From Leishmania martiniquensis (lineage: Eukaryota; Euglenozoa; Kinetoplastea; Trypanosomatida; Trypanosomatidae), in contig NC_090165.1 of assembly GCF_017916325.1 (NCBI RefSeq), positions 186,001 to 250,000 on the forward strand: a stretch of 64,000 nt of DNA, read 5' to 3'. The position numbers and the translations under genes are program-made. Below, one piece after another: positions 1 through 9,915 of the stretch. The notes under the pieces are model-generated. The model was not told the DNA's origin. It worked only from the letters and a program-made list of their open reading frames with translations, and did not search any database. How positions within the stretch are numbered: position 1 is the stretch's first letter; each line of letters starts with the position of its first letter.

Positions 1-237
1 CAAACCTGCACAGCTTGGCGCGCTTATGTGCGAGCCTCCGTACGCACACCGACCTGCGCGTGCGGAAGCGAAGAAAAACAAGCGAGACGGAAGGGAGGAG
101 AACTGTGAGGGAGTCTATCATCCCTGCGGTGGAATCAGCACCCGCAGGGCGAGGAACGGAGAAAGGCAGATAGCACAAGCACAAGCTGGCGCAGGCCACG
201 CACCATGCCGCCTCGGGGTCGCTCGGGCTCTTGCCCT
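1..237. other. Intergenic, 3' flank of BBS2
   Basis: Sequence downstream of the BBS2 stop on the minus strand. It is presumably part of its 3' UTR. I see no gene in it. Confidence 0.6.
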
Positions 238-2736
238 CTACTCAGACCCGGTCCGGATAATCTCGAGCAGACTGTTCACCTGGTTCTCTTTCAGAGCGTT
301 GCGGCAGCTGGCGATCAGCTGCGCGCGTGCCGCACCAATGCGGACCATCCCTGCCTGCTGGATGCACGTGTTCACCTCCTTCAAGGCCTGCTTGAGCTCC
401 TCGTAGTTGCTGACTCGCTTCGCATTCTCACCGAGTAGCTCCTGATCAACGTCATACAGCGCCGCGTACGATTTCTTCATGGAGGCTATGTCGCCCAACA
501 GCCGCGCGTCCTCGGCACGCCCGAGCAGCGCCTTCACGATGGTAGCTGCATCCGCCATGTCGGTCGTGAGCTTCATCCGCACCTCGTTGAGCTCCTCCAC
601 CCTGGTGAGGATCGCACGTAGCCGCTCCAGCTCGAGGGGCATTTCGCACCGAACAGCCGCTGGGTCTGCCTTATCCTCAGCCCATTCGCCTTTCATGTCC
701 TCCACGAAGGCACTGACAATCGCCGCACATGGCGCCAAGCGGTCCGACCGCAGCGTAATCGTGTTGAACGCCGCACCACACGCGGTACCGTTGTGCACCT
801 CGATGCCGAAGCTGCTCCCATCACGGACGTGAATGAGCTCCAAGTGAAGCGCCGGATCAGTCGGCGTGTTGGTGTCAAACAAAGTAACGTCATCCGGTAC
901 ACAGAAGGACCGCCGCAGCCACCCCTCAATCACGTTGAGGCAGAGTGACTCACGCCACTGCAGCAACACGCAGCCATTAGGCTGCTGATAGGCGACTGGA
1001 GGTCCCTGCCGCTGACGCAGCTGCTCTGGTGGAATCCTGTCGGGTAGCCGGTACATCACGAAGCGGGGAACATGGATGGTCACTTCATGTATGTGGTAGT
1101 TGTCGCTGAATGGCGAGCCTACAGCCACCGAGGCGCTGATGTCGAGCGGGACGTCCTCGGGGTGGGCAAAGCTGCACACGAGTGTGTCTCTGGGCTCCGC
1201 ATTCACAAAGCCTATCGTGTCTTGCTCTGCCGCAGTGGCCCACATCTCGCACTGCAGGAAACAGCTATGCACAACGATGTCGCCGCGCCTCGCCGCTTGC
1301 CCGGTCACCTCCACACGAACCTCCACCTCCTTCGTCGCAAGGTTGGCCGAGCAGCAACAGCGCACCTCTACGTCCGAATCGGGCATCGTCGCGCCCGCCT
1401 CTCCGGCGACTCGTCGAGTCAACTTTTGCTCGAGGCTGGCGAGCTGGGCAGTCAGCTGCTGCTTCTCGTGCACAAGCGCCTCTAAGACCTGTAGCTGCCG
1501 CACCTCCACGGCCTCCTCTTTGCGCGTCTCGAGCAGCGTCAATCCACGGACGGTGCCATCCACAGTGCAGATGACAGGCAGCGGCACACCATTCTGCCGG
1601 TAGTCTTCCGAAAGAACTGCCGCCACAGCGCTGGAGTAGGTGTCGCGGAAGAGAACGCTACCGCCTTTCTCGAGCCCGCCACCGCCAGCGCGATCTGTGC
1701 GCACCTCCACCCGCCCGTTGCTCCAGCCTATCACCAACTCTGCCACGCCGTCGCCGTCCACATCGCAGAAGGCGGCGGATACAGGCACTGACTTGCCCTT
1801 CACTCGCCACACACGCTCGCCGCGCTCGTATATGCCGACGGTTCCGTTCTCCAGCAAGTAAGCATACCGGCCGGCACAATCAGCCGCGGCAGCCTCCGCG
1901 TCTGGGGTCCTTGGCGGCTGCCACAGGGGTACGAGCTTCTGCACTCGGTCTACCTCGTGCATCGACGCGATGGCCTCCTCGCCATCGTACACGCGCACCT
2001 CGAAATCCTCAGAAGCCACGAGCAATGACAGGGGAGCAGATGCCGAAGCCGGCAAAGAAGTCCATGGCAGGAGGGCCATAGCCGTCACCTGGTCACCCGT
2101 CACTGTCCAGTACCGCTCGGCCCCGAAACGGTCGAAGCCGAATATGCTGCAGTTGCCACCGACGACAGCCAACGGCGGCACTTCACCAGAAGTGCCCCTC
2201 GGCTTCATCACAGCGCCGCACACCACCGCCTGGACCCCGTCCTCCACGTCCTTGTAGAAGACCTGTTTCTTTTGCTCCACATCGTACGCGAGTAGGCTGG
2301 CGGTGGCACCGAAGAGGAGCACGTCATACGTAGCAGCGACATCGGGGCTCCCGGCATCATGGAGCTGGCCCGCCGCCAACGCCGTCGGGGCCTTCCCAAA
2401 GTTCAACGTCTGGATGACAGACTCGTCGTCCAGCCCGAACGTGGCGCCGGCACTCGCTCGGGCCTCACCTCGCTTAGCAGAGCGCTTTGCTTTCGCGGTG
2501 TTGGTGTTGTTGTTGTGCACAAGAACACGCTGGCCGCTGCTGCCGAAGGCCAGTGACACGGCAGAAGCTGGTGGGCGTACGGCTAAAGCCTCCGCAGCAA
2601 TGGTGACCTCGCGGGCAGCCGCGCTGCGCAGAAATCGGCCTGCAGCGACGCGGTCTGGTAGAATAGGCGCGCCAATGTTAAACTCGAAGGCATTGTCGAG
2701 CCGAATGTGGTTGTTCGTGTCATGTACACCCGCCAT
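238..2736 (-). CDS. BBS2: Bardet-Biedl syndrome 2 protein homologue (BBSome subunit)
   Basis: The 832-residue product aligns by eye with animal BBS2 (about 720 residues) over its whole length. The N-terminal half is a beta-propeller with GNCSIFGFDRFG, WTVTGD and GWSNGRVEVR motifs. A coiled-coil stretch follows, and the C-terminal third matches well (LTTDMADAATIVKALLGRAE, then GMVRIGAARAQ). BBS2 is a core subunit of the BBSome, the coat that moves membrane proteins in and out of cilia and flagella. The frame is open further upstream, but the ATG at 2736 is chosen because a pyrimidine tract and AG acceptor (about 2795-2818) lie just upstream of it, placing the longer frame outside the mRNA. The protein is longer than human BBS2 because of low-complexity insertions in the propeller. 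The assignment is confident; the function is inferred from the family. Confidence 0.93.
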   Translation of the reverse strand: MAGVHDTNNHIRLDNAFEFNIGAPILPDRVAAGRFLRSAAAREVTIAAEALAVRPPASAVSLAFGSSGQRVLVHNNNTNTAKAKRSAKRGEARASAGATFGLDDESVIQTLNFGKAPTALAAGQLHDAGSPDVAATYDVLLFGATASLLAYDVEQKKQVFYKDVEDGVQAVVCGAVMKPRGTSGEVPPLAVVGGNCSIFGFDRFGAERYWTVTGDQVTAMALLPWTSLPASASAPLSLLVASEDFEVRVYDGEEAIASMHEVDRVQKLVPLWQPPRTPDAEAAAADCAGRYAYLLENGTVGIYERGERVWRVKGKSVPVSAAFCDVDGDGVAELVIGWSNGRVEVRTDRAGGGGLEKGGSVLFRDTYSSAVAAVLSEDYRQNGVPLPVICTVDGTVRGLTLLETRKEEAVEVRQLQVLEALVHEKQQLTAQLASLEQKLTRRVAGEAGATMPDSDVEVRCCCSANLATKEVEVRVEVTGQAARRGDIVVHSCFLQCEMWATAAEQDTIGFVNAEPRDTLVCSFAHPEDVPLDISASVAVGSPFSDNYHIHEVTIHVPRFVMYRLPDRIPPEQLRQRQGPPVAYQQPNGCVLLQWRESLCLNVIEGWLRRSFCVPDDVTLFDTNTPTDPALHLELIHVRDGSSFGIEVHNGTACGAAFNTITLRSDRLAPCAAIVSAFVEDMKGEWAEDKADPAAVRCEMPLELERLRAILTRVEELNEVRMKLTTDMADAATIVKALLGRAEDARLLGDIASMKKSYAALYDVDQELLGENAKRVSNYEELKQALKEVNTCIQQAGMVRIGAARAQLIASCRNALKENQVNSLLEIIRTGSE

Positions 2737-2794
2737 CTCGAGACGAGGGCAGAAAAATCGGGGCGTGGGAGAGGGGCACTCCACACCCGAAGCA

Positions 2795-2818
2795 CTGAAA
2801 GGGGGGAAGTGAAGGCAA
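2795..2818 (-). promoter_or_regulatory. Predicted trans-splice acceptor for BBS2
   Basis: On the minus strand a C/T tract runs into CAG at about 2795-2797, giving a 5' UTR of about 58 nt before the ATG at 2736. This is the usual kinetoplastid polypyrimidine-AG signal and fixes the BBS2 start. Confidence 0.65.
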
Positions 2819-5430
2819 GGGATGGAGAGGCGCACCTCCGGTTGGAGGAGGGGGAGAGGAAGGGATAGAGGGAGAGCGACCGGTGTTGGCTCGCCCACCT
2901 CACTGTTCCTCTGCCTTCTCCCCGCTTTCACACGGTGAACAAGGAAAGCGGGGGACGCAATGAGCAAACAAATGTCACGTGCCAGACGACACTTAGTGGT
3001 GGTGTCACGCGCCCTCTCTCGGGTTCAGGAGAGCACAGCAGCGAGCTTGCACGGCAGCCTGCTCCCTCCTGCGAAAGTAACGAGTACGCCGCTCTTTTGT
3101 GCGTACGTGTACGTATGTTTACGAGCTATAAGGGAGAGACCACATGCAGTGCGGGGTGCTGTTTCACTGGCGAACAAAACAAAAAGCGCCGCGCTCCCTT
3201 TTCTTTGCGCCTGCGTTTAAGTGAGTGGAGGGTGTGGTCGCTTCTCTGGCGTATCCGCGGCTGTTCTGCACCCACCTCGTTCCCTCTAGCTGGGGCCCCA
3301 GAGCACCTGAGACCACAAAGCCTTTGTATTTCTCCCTTCCTCTACGCCAACGATGTGATCCACCTTTGGACGCAAACTTTAGCGTCAGAGGCGCAGACAG
3401 CGTATAGCGGTGCGGGCGCCAATACTAGACGGGAGACGACTGAGCTGCGAGGGGAACCGAATGGCGGCTGCAAAGATGATAGCGCTCTCTTGATGTCAGG
3501 CAGGAGGGCGCAAGAGCAACCGAGGCGAGAGAGAGGAGGGAAGGGAAGGAGAATGTTAAGGGAAAGAGAGAGAGAGGCAAAGCACCTCGTGCACCACCGA
3601 AGCGAGCGCGGCGCTCGTCGACCTTCACTCCTCTCGCTGAAGGAACAGCACGGCTTACCGGGTGCTGTCATGATGAGCACAGTAAGCACTGCTGCCTCGC
3701 CGTCGTGTCCAGCATGCGCGAAAATTAGCGCAATATTCTCCTTGCGAGACGCAGCCATGCGCGCGTGCATTCGACGACAAAGGAAAGACCCAGTCATCGA
3801 GAGTGGAGGCCTGTAGACGCGCACCAGGGGGCGCACAGGGGAGTACACGCTAGGGCAGTTTCATCAGCGTCGGCCGCCCGCTCCCGAGGAAGCGCCGGCC
3901 CCAAGGTCAACTCCCCGCTACCATCCGCACCACGCCCACGCTTGGCATTCTTTCAGAGCTGATGGTGTGCGGAGCAGTCCTTTTTTTTCTTTTACTTCCA
4001 TTAGTTCGCTTTTGTTGTTGATTTTGTTGGATGTGCGGAAGAGGATTACAGATAAGGAGTGCGGATACTCATACATGTTCAGGCGGCGAGCTGGTGGTGA
4101 AGCAACGTGGGGGGGGGAAGGGGAGGGAAGGGAGAGAAACACACGCCAAAGACATAACAAAAGGAAAAGGGAAAGAGGAGACATGTAAAGGAAAAAGCGA
4201 GCGTCGTTAGAGAACACAGGATGGAGGCCGAGCACCGCTCAAGACAGCCCTTGAGAGACGGAGAGAGAGAGACGCAGACGCGAACGCCAAGAGAAGGGGG
4301 TAGACAAAGGAATCAATGGCAGTGGAGGCATGAGCGGCAGATGTCCGTTGGCATCACTCCACTGCTACACCAAGGAGTCGGGGGGCGCACAAAGGCTTTG
4401 TGTGCTGTTTGTGAGAACGCACCTGCGCATGTGCTGTTTTTGAGGTTAAAAAAAAAGAGAAGGGAGGAGGCAGCCCCTCCCCCGGTTGCCCTCTCTGCAC
4501 GGATGGCCTCGGAAGACTCTCTCCAGCTCTGCCTCTCCCGCGCCCCATTCGAGCCTGATGGAGCGACGTCCATTGGTTTGCTCCTCTTCCGCTGGCTTGT
4601 CCTCCACTTCGTTGTATCAAGCGTCTCTCTCTCCTCCTCCTCCCACCTCATCCCTTTTTTTCTGCCTTTGATCCTTCACAAGCAGCCGATGCCGCTCAGC
4701 AGAATGCATCCGTGAAGAGAATACGAAGGGCACGGGGAGACGGCAGGCAAGTGCACCACGCAGCCCCCTGCAAGCGTTTTTGGCTTCCTATTTTTTTTCT
4801 TTTGTGTGTGTGTGGTCTGGCCTCGTTCGCATATAGAGGAAGGGGAGAGAAAAAAAGACACGGGGGGGCGTAGGGGAGGGGCAGATGAAAGAGAGAGAGG
4901 GGGAGGGGAAGAGGAGGTGTTTCCCTCGGCAACGTAAGAGCGAAAAGACCGCCAATACAAATGATAGTAACAAGAGCACATTACGCTGGCACCTGCAACG
5001 ACGACACAAAGGGTAGTGGGGCACTGAGCAACGAGAAGGGGAAGAGGAAGCAGCACAGACAGCGCACGTGAAAGGAGATAACGGGAATGGCACGCAAAAC
5101 ATTTTGACAAGGAAGAGCCGCATATGTTCGATGGTTGCGCGGCGAGCGAAGCCGACGGGAGAGAGACGGGGAGAGCACGAGACAATGATAAAACGATTAA
5201 ATGAGAGAAGTCTTGAAGGCTGCACCTGCCGCTGCGTGAGATGAACCGGACCTACCCGCGACTCACACCAAACGACTGCTCCATGTGAGAAAGGAGGCGC
5301 GGACTCTCTGAGGTTGTGGTGGGAAAGTAGTGACAGCGGCAGGAGAAAAAAAAAAGAAGAGCGAAGACGCGAGGACGCGAGGACGCGCATTCATTCACGA
5401 ACTCGTCCACTCTCTTTTTCACCTCCCTTC

Positions 5431-5901
5431 GCTCACTCTTCATGTAGAAGGGGGAGGGGGGATGGCAGTGCATGGCATCAGGCCCCAGTACCCGATCTGC
5501 GGAGAAGCCGCACAGCCCCTCTCCCCCCTTCCATCAGGGCCATCGCGGAGCTGCTCCAGGCGCCCACACAGAGCCATCCACCTACGGCGTGGGCGAGGTC
5601 AGAGCGATTCCTCGTTACGGATGTCGGTGGTCAGGCTCTGGCTGGCGCTGCGTCGAAGCGGCCTGTGGCAGTGAGCACGTGTGCACCATTCACGCGGCAA
5701 GCAACGTGTCAGCGTGATTCGTACGTATCTCCTCCGGTTCTCGCTGACTCCTCGGGGTAGGGGGCCTGAGCCACCCTCAGGGGGAATGCATCGGGTGGTG
5801 ACCTGCGCAGCGAGGGCGGGTAGAATGGGAGATAGGGGCCGTGCCCCGATGACTGAATCGGCGCATGGCTGTCGCACGCGTGTCGACTGCTGCTTTGCGC
5901 C
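5431..5901 (+). repeat. Inverted repeat copy A, SIDER-like degenerate retroposon candidate
   Basis: This block of about 471 bp, beginning GCTCACTCTTCATGTAGAAG and ending TGTCGACTGCTGCTTTGCGC, recurs in reverse orientation at 16615-17085. Read side by side, I find only one substitution and one length change in a G run. Size, non-coding nature and position in intergenic/3' UTR sequence fit the SIDER family of Leishmania. The family assignment is an inference from memory; the repeat itself is seen directly. It carries a chance open frame on each strand. Confidence 0.8.
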
Positions 5902-7690
5902 GCCATCGGATCGGATCGACGATCGGCCGCATTGGGTAGCGCGCAGCTCATCCTCCGTAGTGAAGCGGACGTGTAGGGAAAGAAAAATAAACTTCTCTTG
6001 TTGGATTGCCTCTCTCGCTGATGTTCTCTCAGATGCAGACGCACAAACAGACAAAGGGAAAGACAAAGGCGTGATGAAGGGAAAACGGAGGAGGAGTGAG
6101 GGAATGGGCAAGACGAATGTGGGGTGGAAAGGCGGGAGGGGGACGGCGAAAGAGAGAGGGGGGAGGAGAGGAAGAAAAAGAGGGAGAAGGCGAGATGAGC
6201 TTCCAGCAATGGTTATGCGCAAAATCAAATAAGGCAGGGCCCCGAACGAGGGCAAACGAGATATACACTTGGAAAGGATTAAAAAAAGGCGTACACAACA
6301 TGTACGACGTGTGCATCGTGTAATGCTCGAGGTGCACTATGGATGCAGTCGCAAAGACAAGGGAAAAGGAGGGGATCGGCCACACAAGCGAAGAGGACGC
6401 ACAGCCAAAAAGAGGCGGTGATGCAAAGAGAAAAAGGCCAACCTCCAATAGCGCGCAGCAATTTGGAAAAAAAATGAAAGATATATCAGAGGACAACAGT
6501 GTAAGAAGCGGGAGAGGCGGAGTGGATGCGTCTAGAACATAAGCACAACGGAGAGAGGGGGGAGGCAAAAAAGCGGGAGGAAACCCCCTGAGGTCAGCGA
6601 ATTGGAGAGAGAGGTGACACTCTATGAGAGGGAAAAGGGGCCCCCACTTGAGCTTGTGGAGAGCCACCCTTTGCTCACACTTCTCCCATCTTTTTATACA
6701 CCCCGCGCACCCACCCTCTCTCTCCCCCCTCCATGCACACTCGTGGGCCTAACCATCCACCCACCTTCTTACAGCGGCCACCCTCCCCTTCCCCGCCCAC
6801 CCCCTGAAAGGCCCTACACCATTAGCGTCGCTCAAAATGGGGAAAAAATTAGTAAGAAAACGGCAACCCTTACTAGTGCTGCGCAACCGCGTGCGCGGTA
6901 GAGGTGGAAAGAGGGGGGAGGCTGCTGTGTACCGAAAGAGCCATAGGTGAAAACGGGGGGAGGGGTAAAAAAAAAGTCCGAGCTGGAGGTCAAAGAGAAC
7001 GCAACAAAACGGGTGAAGACGAAAGTAACACACACATGTACGCACGTTTATAGATAGGCATCCCGCATACGTGGAAAAGGGTGCGCGCACACATACAGAA
7101 GGTGGGAAAAGGTCGCGAAATAGCTGAGCATTTGGAGGAAAGGAAGACCAAAACAGACAAAATGAGAGACGAGTGGGGGGAGGAGGGCAAAGGCACCCCA
7201 CACACGCACACATAGCAGCAGCAGCAGCCAAGCGCACTAGCAAAAGAAGCAGAGCTGAAAGTTCCGCTCTGCGTCCCGCTCTTTTGCGCTCCGCTGGAGT
7301 CGACACAATAGAAAAGGCGGAAATAAGGGGGTAGGAGGAAGCAAAGAAGGCCGGTGCACGGAGAGGAGGTTAGGGAGAGGTGACTCGATGAGAAGCACGT
7401 GCTGGGCAGAGAAAACAAGTGAGAGTGAACATGCCTCTGCGCGAAGGCCCATCTCACGGGCGAATCGTGCATAGGTGTGTGTGTGTGTGCGTGTCCAGTA
7501 TCCCTCGGTAGAAGTAGCGAAGAAGGGACTACGGTCAGCGCACATTTTAGCGTCGCGAGCGAGCAGCCCGAGAGGAGCAGGGGTCGGGAAAAAAAAAGAT
7601 GGGTGAAAGGCGGAAGGGGAAGGCAAACGGCGCAATACGAAACAGAAGCAATCATATTTGTTATGGGGAAAAAAGAGGGGTAGAGAAGTA

Positions 7691-7741
7691 CACGCACACA
7701 TACACATACACATACATGCATATATATATATATGTATATGC
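7691..7741. repeat. CA/TA microsatellite
   Basis: A run of CACACATACACATACA units passes into a TA dinucleotide run and ends TATGTATATGCAT. It is a simple sequence repeat in the long intergenic region, and no function is evident. Confidence 0.85.
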
Positions 7742-9327
7742 ATCCGCACTCTCAGGCAGACCGCTCAAGGATAGAAGAGGGAGAAGAGAGAGCGCAGGCG
7801 CAGACGCCCCATCTTTTTATTCGCTTTTAGTGCTGCCTTTTTTCTCTCGCTTCAAAGAAAAGAGCAAAAAGGGCGGCTCGGGCGCTGTTCTTTGCAGAAA
7901 CTGTATAGAAGCACTAGCAAGGCCAAAAAAAAAAACGGCATGTCAGCGACAGACGTGCACACACACACACATACACAAAACACACACCCTAAACAGATTA
8001 CAGACACAAGAGAGGAGAGTCACCATTCATATGTACTTAGAGTGTGGCGGCCTTTATCTAGAACAGCCACGGTGCATGTGCTATGGCATGCCGTGCGAGA
8101 AAGGCCCAATCACACCACAGCGACGGTTGATCGCTGCTCGACTATCTCTATCCCCCTAAACTTTCGGCATCCACTCTGGGTGCTTCTTCTTGGCGACAGG
8201 TTAGCTTTCATGTCGGCTCGCGTTTTTTCCTCTTATGCTGCTCTCTCGCGAGTCCACCTCACCCACCCCAGGAGGCGCCAGGGTATAAAAGATGGGGAAA
8301 ACGTCTTTCAGGGGGGGCCACCTCGACCTTCGCTTTGGGGCTCATCTCGGCCGGGGAAGGAAAGGGAGGGCGGAGGGGAAAGGCGAGGAGGCAGCTGTCC
8401 TTCTCCCTCGCGGTCTCATCCTTTCGCAACGGGCGATACACACGTCCCCACCCGACTTGGCGTCCTGTGCGAAAGTGCAGAGACGCGATCGAATCGATGG
8501 GAGAGAGAGGAAAAGAACGAACTGAGTCGCAGAACAACCCGAGCGATACACATAGAAAGGCGGGAGCAACACCCAGCGCGGTGCATATGAGGCCTCGAAG
8601 GGTCACACACTCTCTCCCATTCCTGTCCACTTTCGCATCCTTCCCTGTCCTTCAGCTCTCTCTCTCCCCTCCCCTTCGTCGTCCTCCCCGCCTGGTGCGA
8701 AGTGCGTACGCATCGACGCCAGTAAGAGCAAGGGGGAGAGGGGAGGAGGATGTCAGAACGTACCCGCAGCGTGGAAGGAGAAAAGAAGTAAAGAGCAGCA
8801 CATCGAGAGAAGAGCGCACGAAGGCGACAAAGAATGAGCGATTTTGTTTTTCGCTCATCACGCTCGCTTCTTCACCTGTCGTACTCATGCGTACACATCA
8901 AACACGGGTGCAGGGGGGAAACAGGAGGGGACTGCGTGCGCCAGAAGCACAGGAACAGCGGTCGTGGTCGTGGCGACAGCGTGTCGACACCCGCCGCGCC
9001 TCTTACAAGAGGGAAGGAGGGAGGGGGGCGCTATCCATGCGCTACGGCCCGAAGTTGCCGCCCAGCGCTCCCCACAACGGAAAAAAAATGAAAAGTACAA
9101 GAGAGAACTCAGCCTCGTGAGTGAGGGAGGGGGGTAACTTTGAGCAGCCAACGCGCGAGAAGCAAAAAGAAGGGGGCGAATCTACGAGCAGTAAAACTGG
9201 ATGAAAAGTGGGAGAGGAGGTGGAGAAGGGCGCAGGACACGGAGGATGAAGAGGGGAAATGGTCACGTGAAGGTGTAGCGCACACAGAAAGCGAAAGAGC
9301 GGTGAATGTACACATAGGGGCAGATCC

Positions 9328-9343
9328 ATATATATATATATAT
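9328..9343. repeat. TA dinucleotide microsatellite
   Basis: A short pure AT/TA run in intergenic sequence downstream of the kinase gene. Confidence 0.8.
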
Positions 9344-9915
9344 TACTACGAAAACGAGAAAACTACGCAGAGTCACGTGCACACAAGCGTGCGGGTCGGT
9401 CACCACCAACCTTCTAGCAGCATTAGGACGCCGTCTGCTGTCAACAGTACCGGCCATGCACACAACCAATCGTTCTAATGAGGCGTGAGGGAGAAGAGCG
9501 GGAGCAGCACTGCAGCACTAACACCTCGCACACACATACACCATCTGTAGCACCTAAAAAGGGAGAAGGGAAAGGCGTTTAGCCTCTTCTACCCAAACGC
9601 AAGCACCGCTTTTCGCAATGCTATACAGCGCCACTCTCAGCGCTTCGCTGGAGAACGCTCAACACTCTAGCTGTAGAAAGCGAGCACGTGCACACACACG
9701 CACACCTTATGGCAAAGGGGGGACGACGCGATCGACTCCTGCAAAAGAAAAGATTACGAGAGGACGAAAAGAGCACATCAGAAGGAGGTGAACGTCGACA
9801 GCATCGCACAGTTGAGTGAACGGCGCACGACAACTACAGTGCACAGCCTCTCAGCAGCGAGACCCAAACGTACGTGTATACAAGCACATCGCGCGGGCTG
9901 CACCTTGTGATCGCT

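Larger units (their letters stand above)
2737..9915. other. 7.2 kb gene-free intergenic region, pyrimidine-rich on the coding strand
   Basis: No recognisable protein gene is seen on either strand. The open frames here are low-complexity translations rich in S, P, L and F (minus strand) or R, G and E (plus strand), caused by strongly purine-rich plus-strand sequence. It holds the BBS2 splice acceptor near 2.8 kb, one copy of the inverted repeat at 5431-5901 and CA/TA microsatellites near 7.7 and 9.33 kb. It is longer than a normal trypanosomatid intergenic spacer and probably includes a long 3' UTR of the kinase at 9.9-12.7 kb. Small non-coding RNAs cannot be excluded by eye. Confidence 0.7.

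Noticed and set aside
2737..2967. Longer BBS2 N-terminus
   Set aside because: It runs through the splice acceptor at about 2795 and is low-complexity.
3342..9329. Many open frames of 60-240 codons on both strands
   Set aside because: Translations are low-complexity S/P/L/F or R/G/E from purine/pyrimidine-biased DNA, with no domain resemblance.
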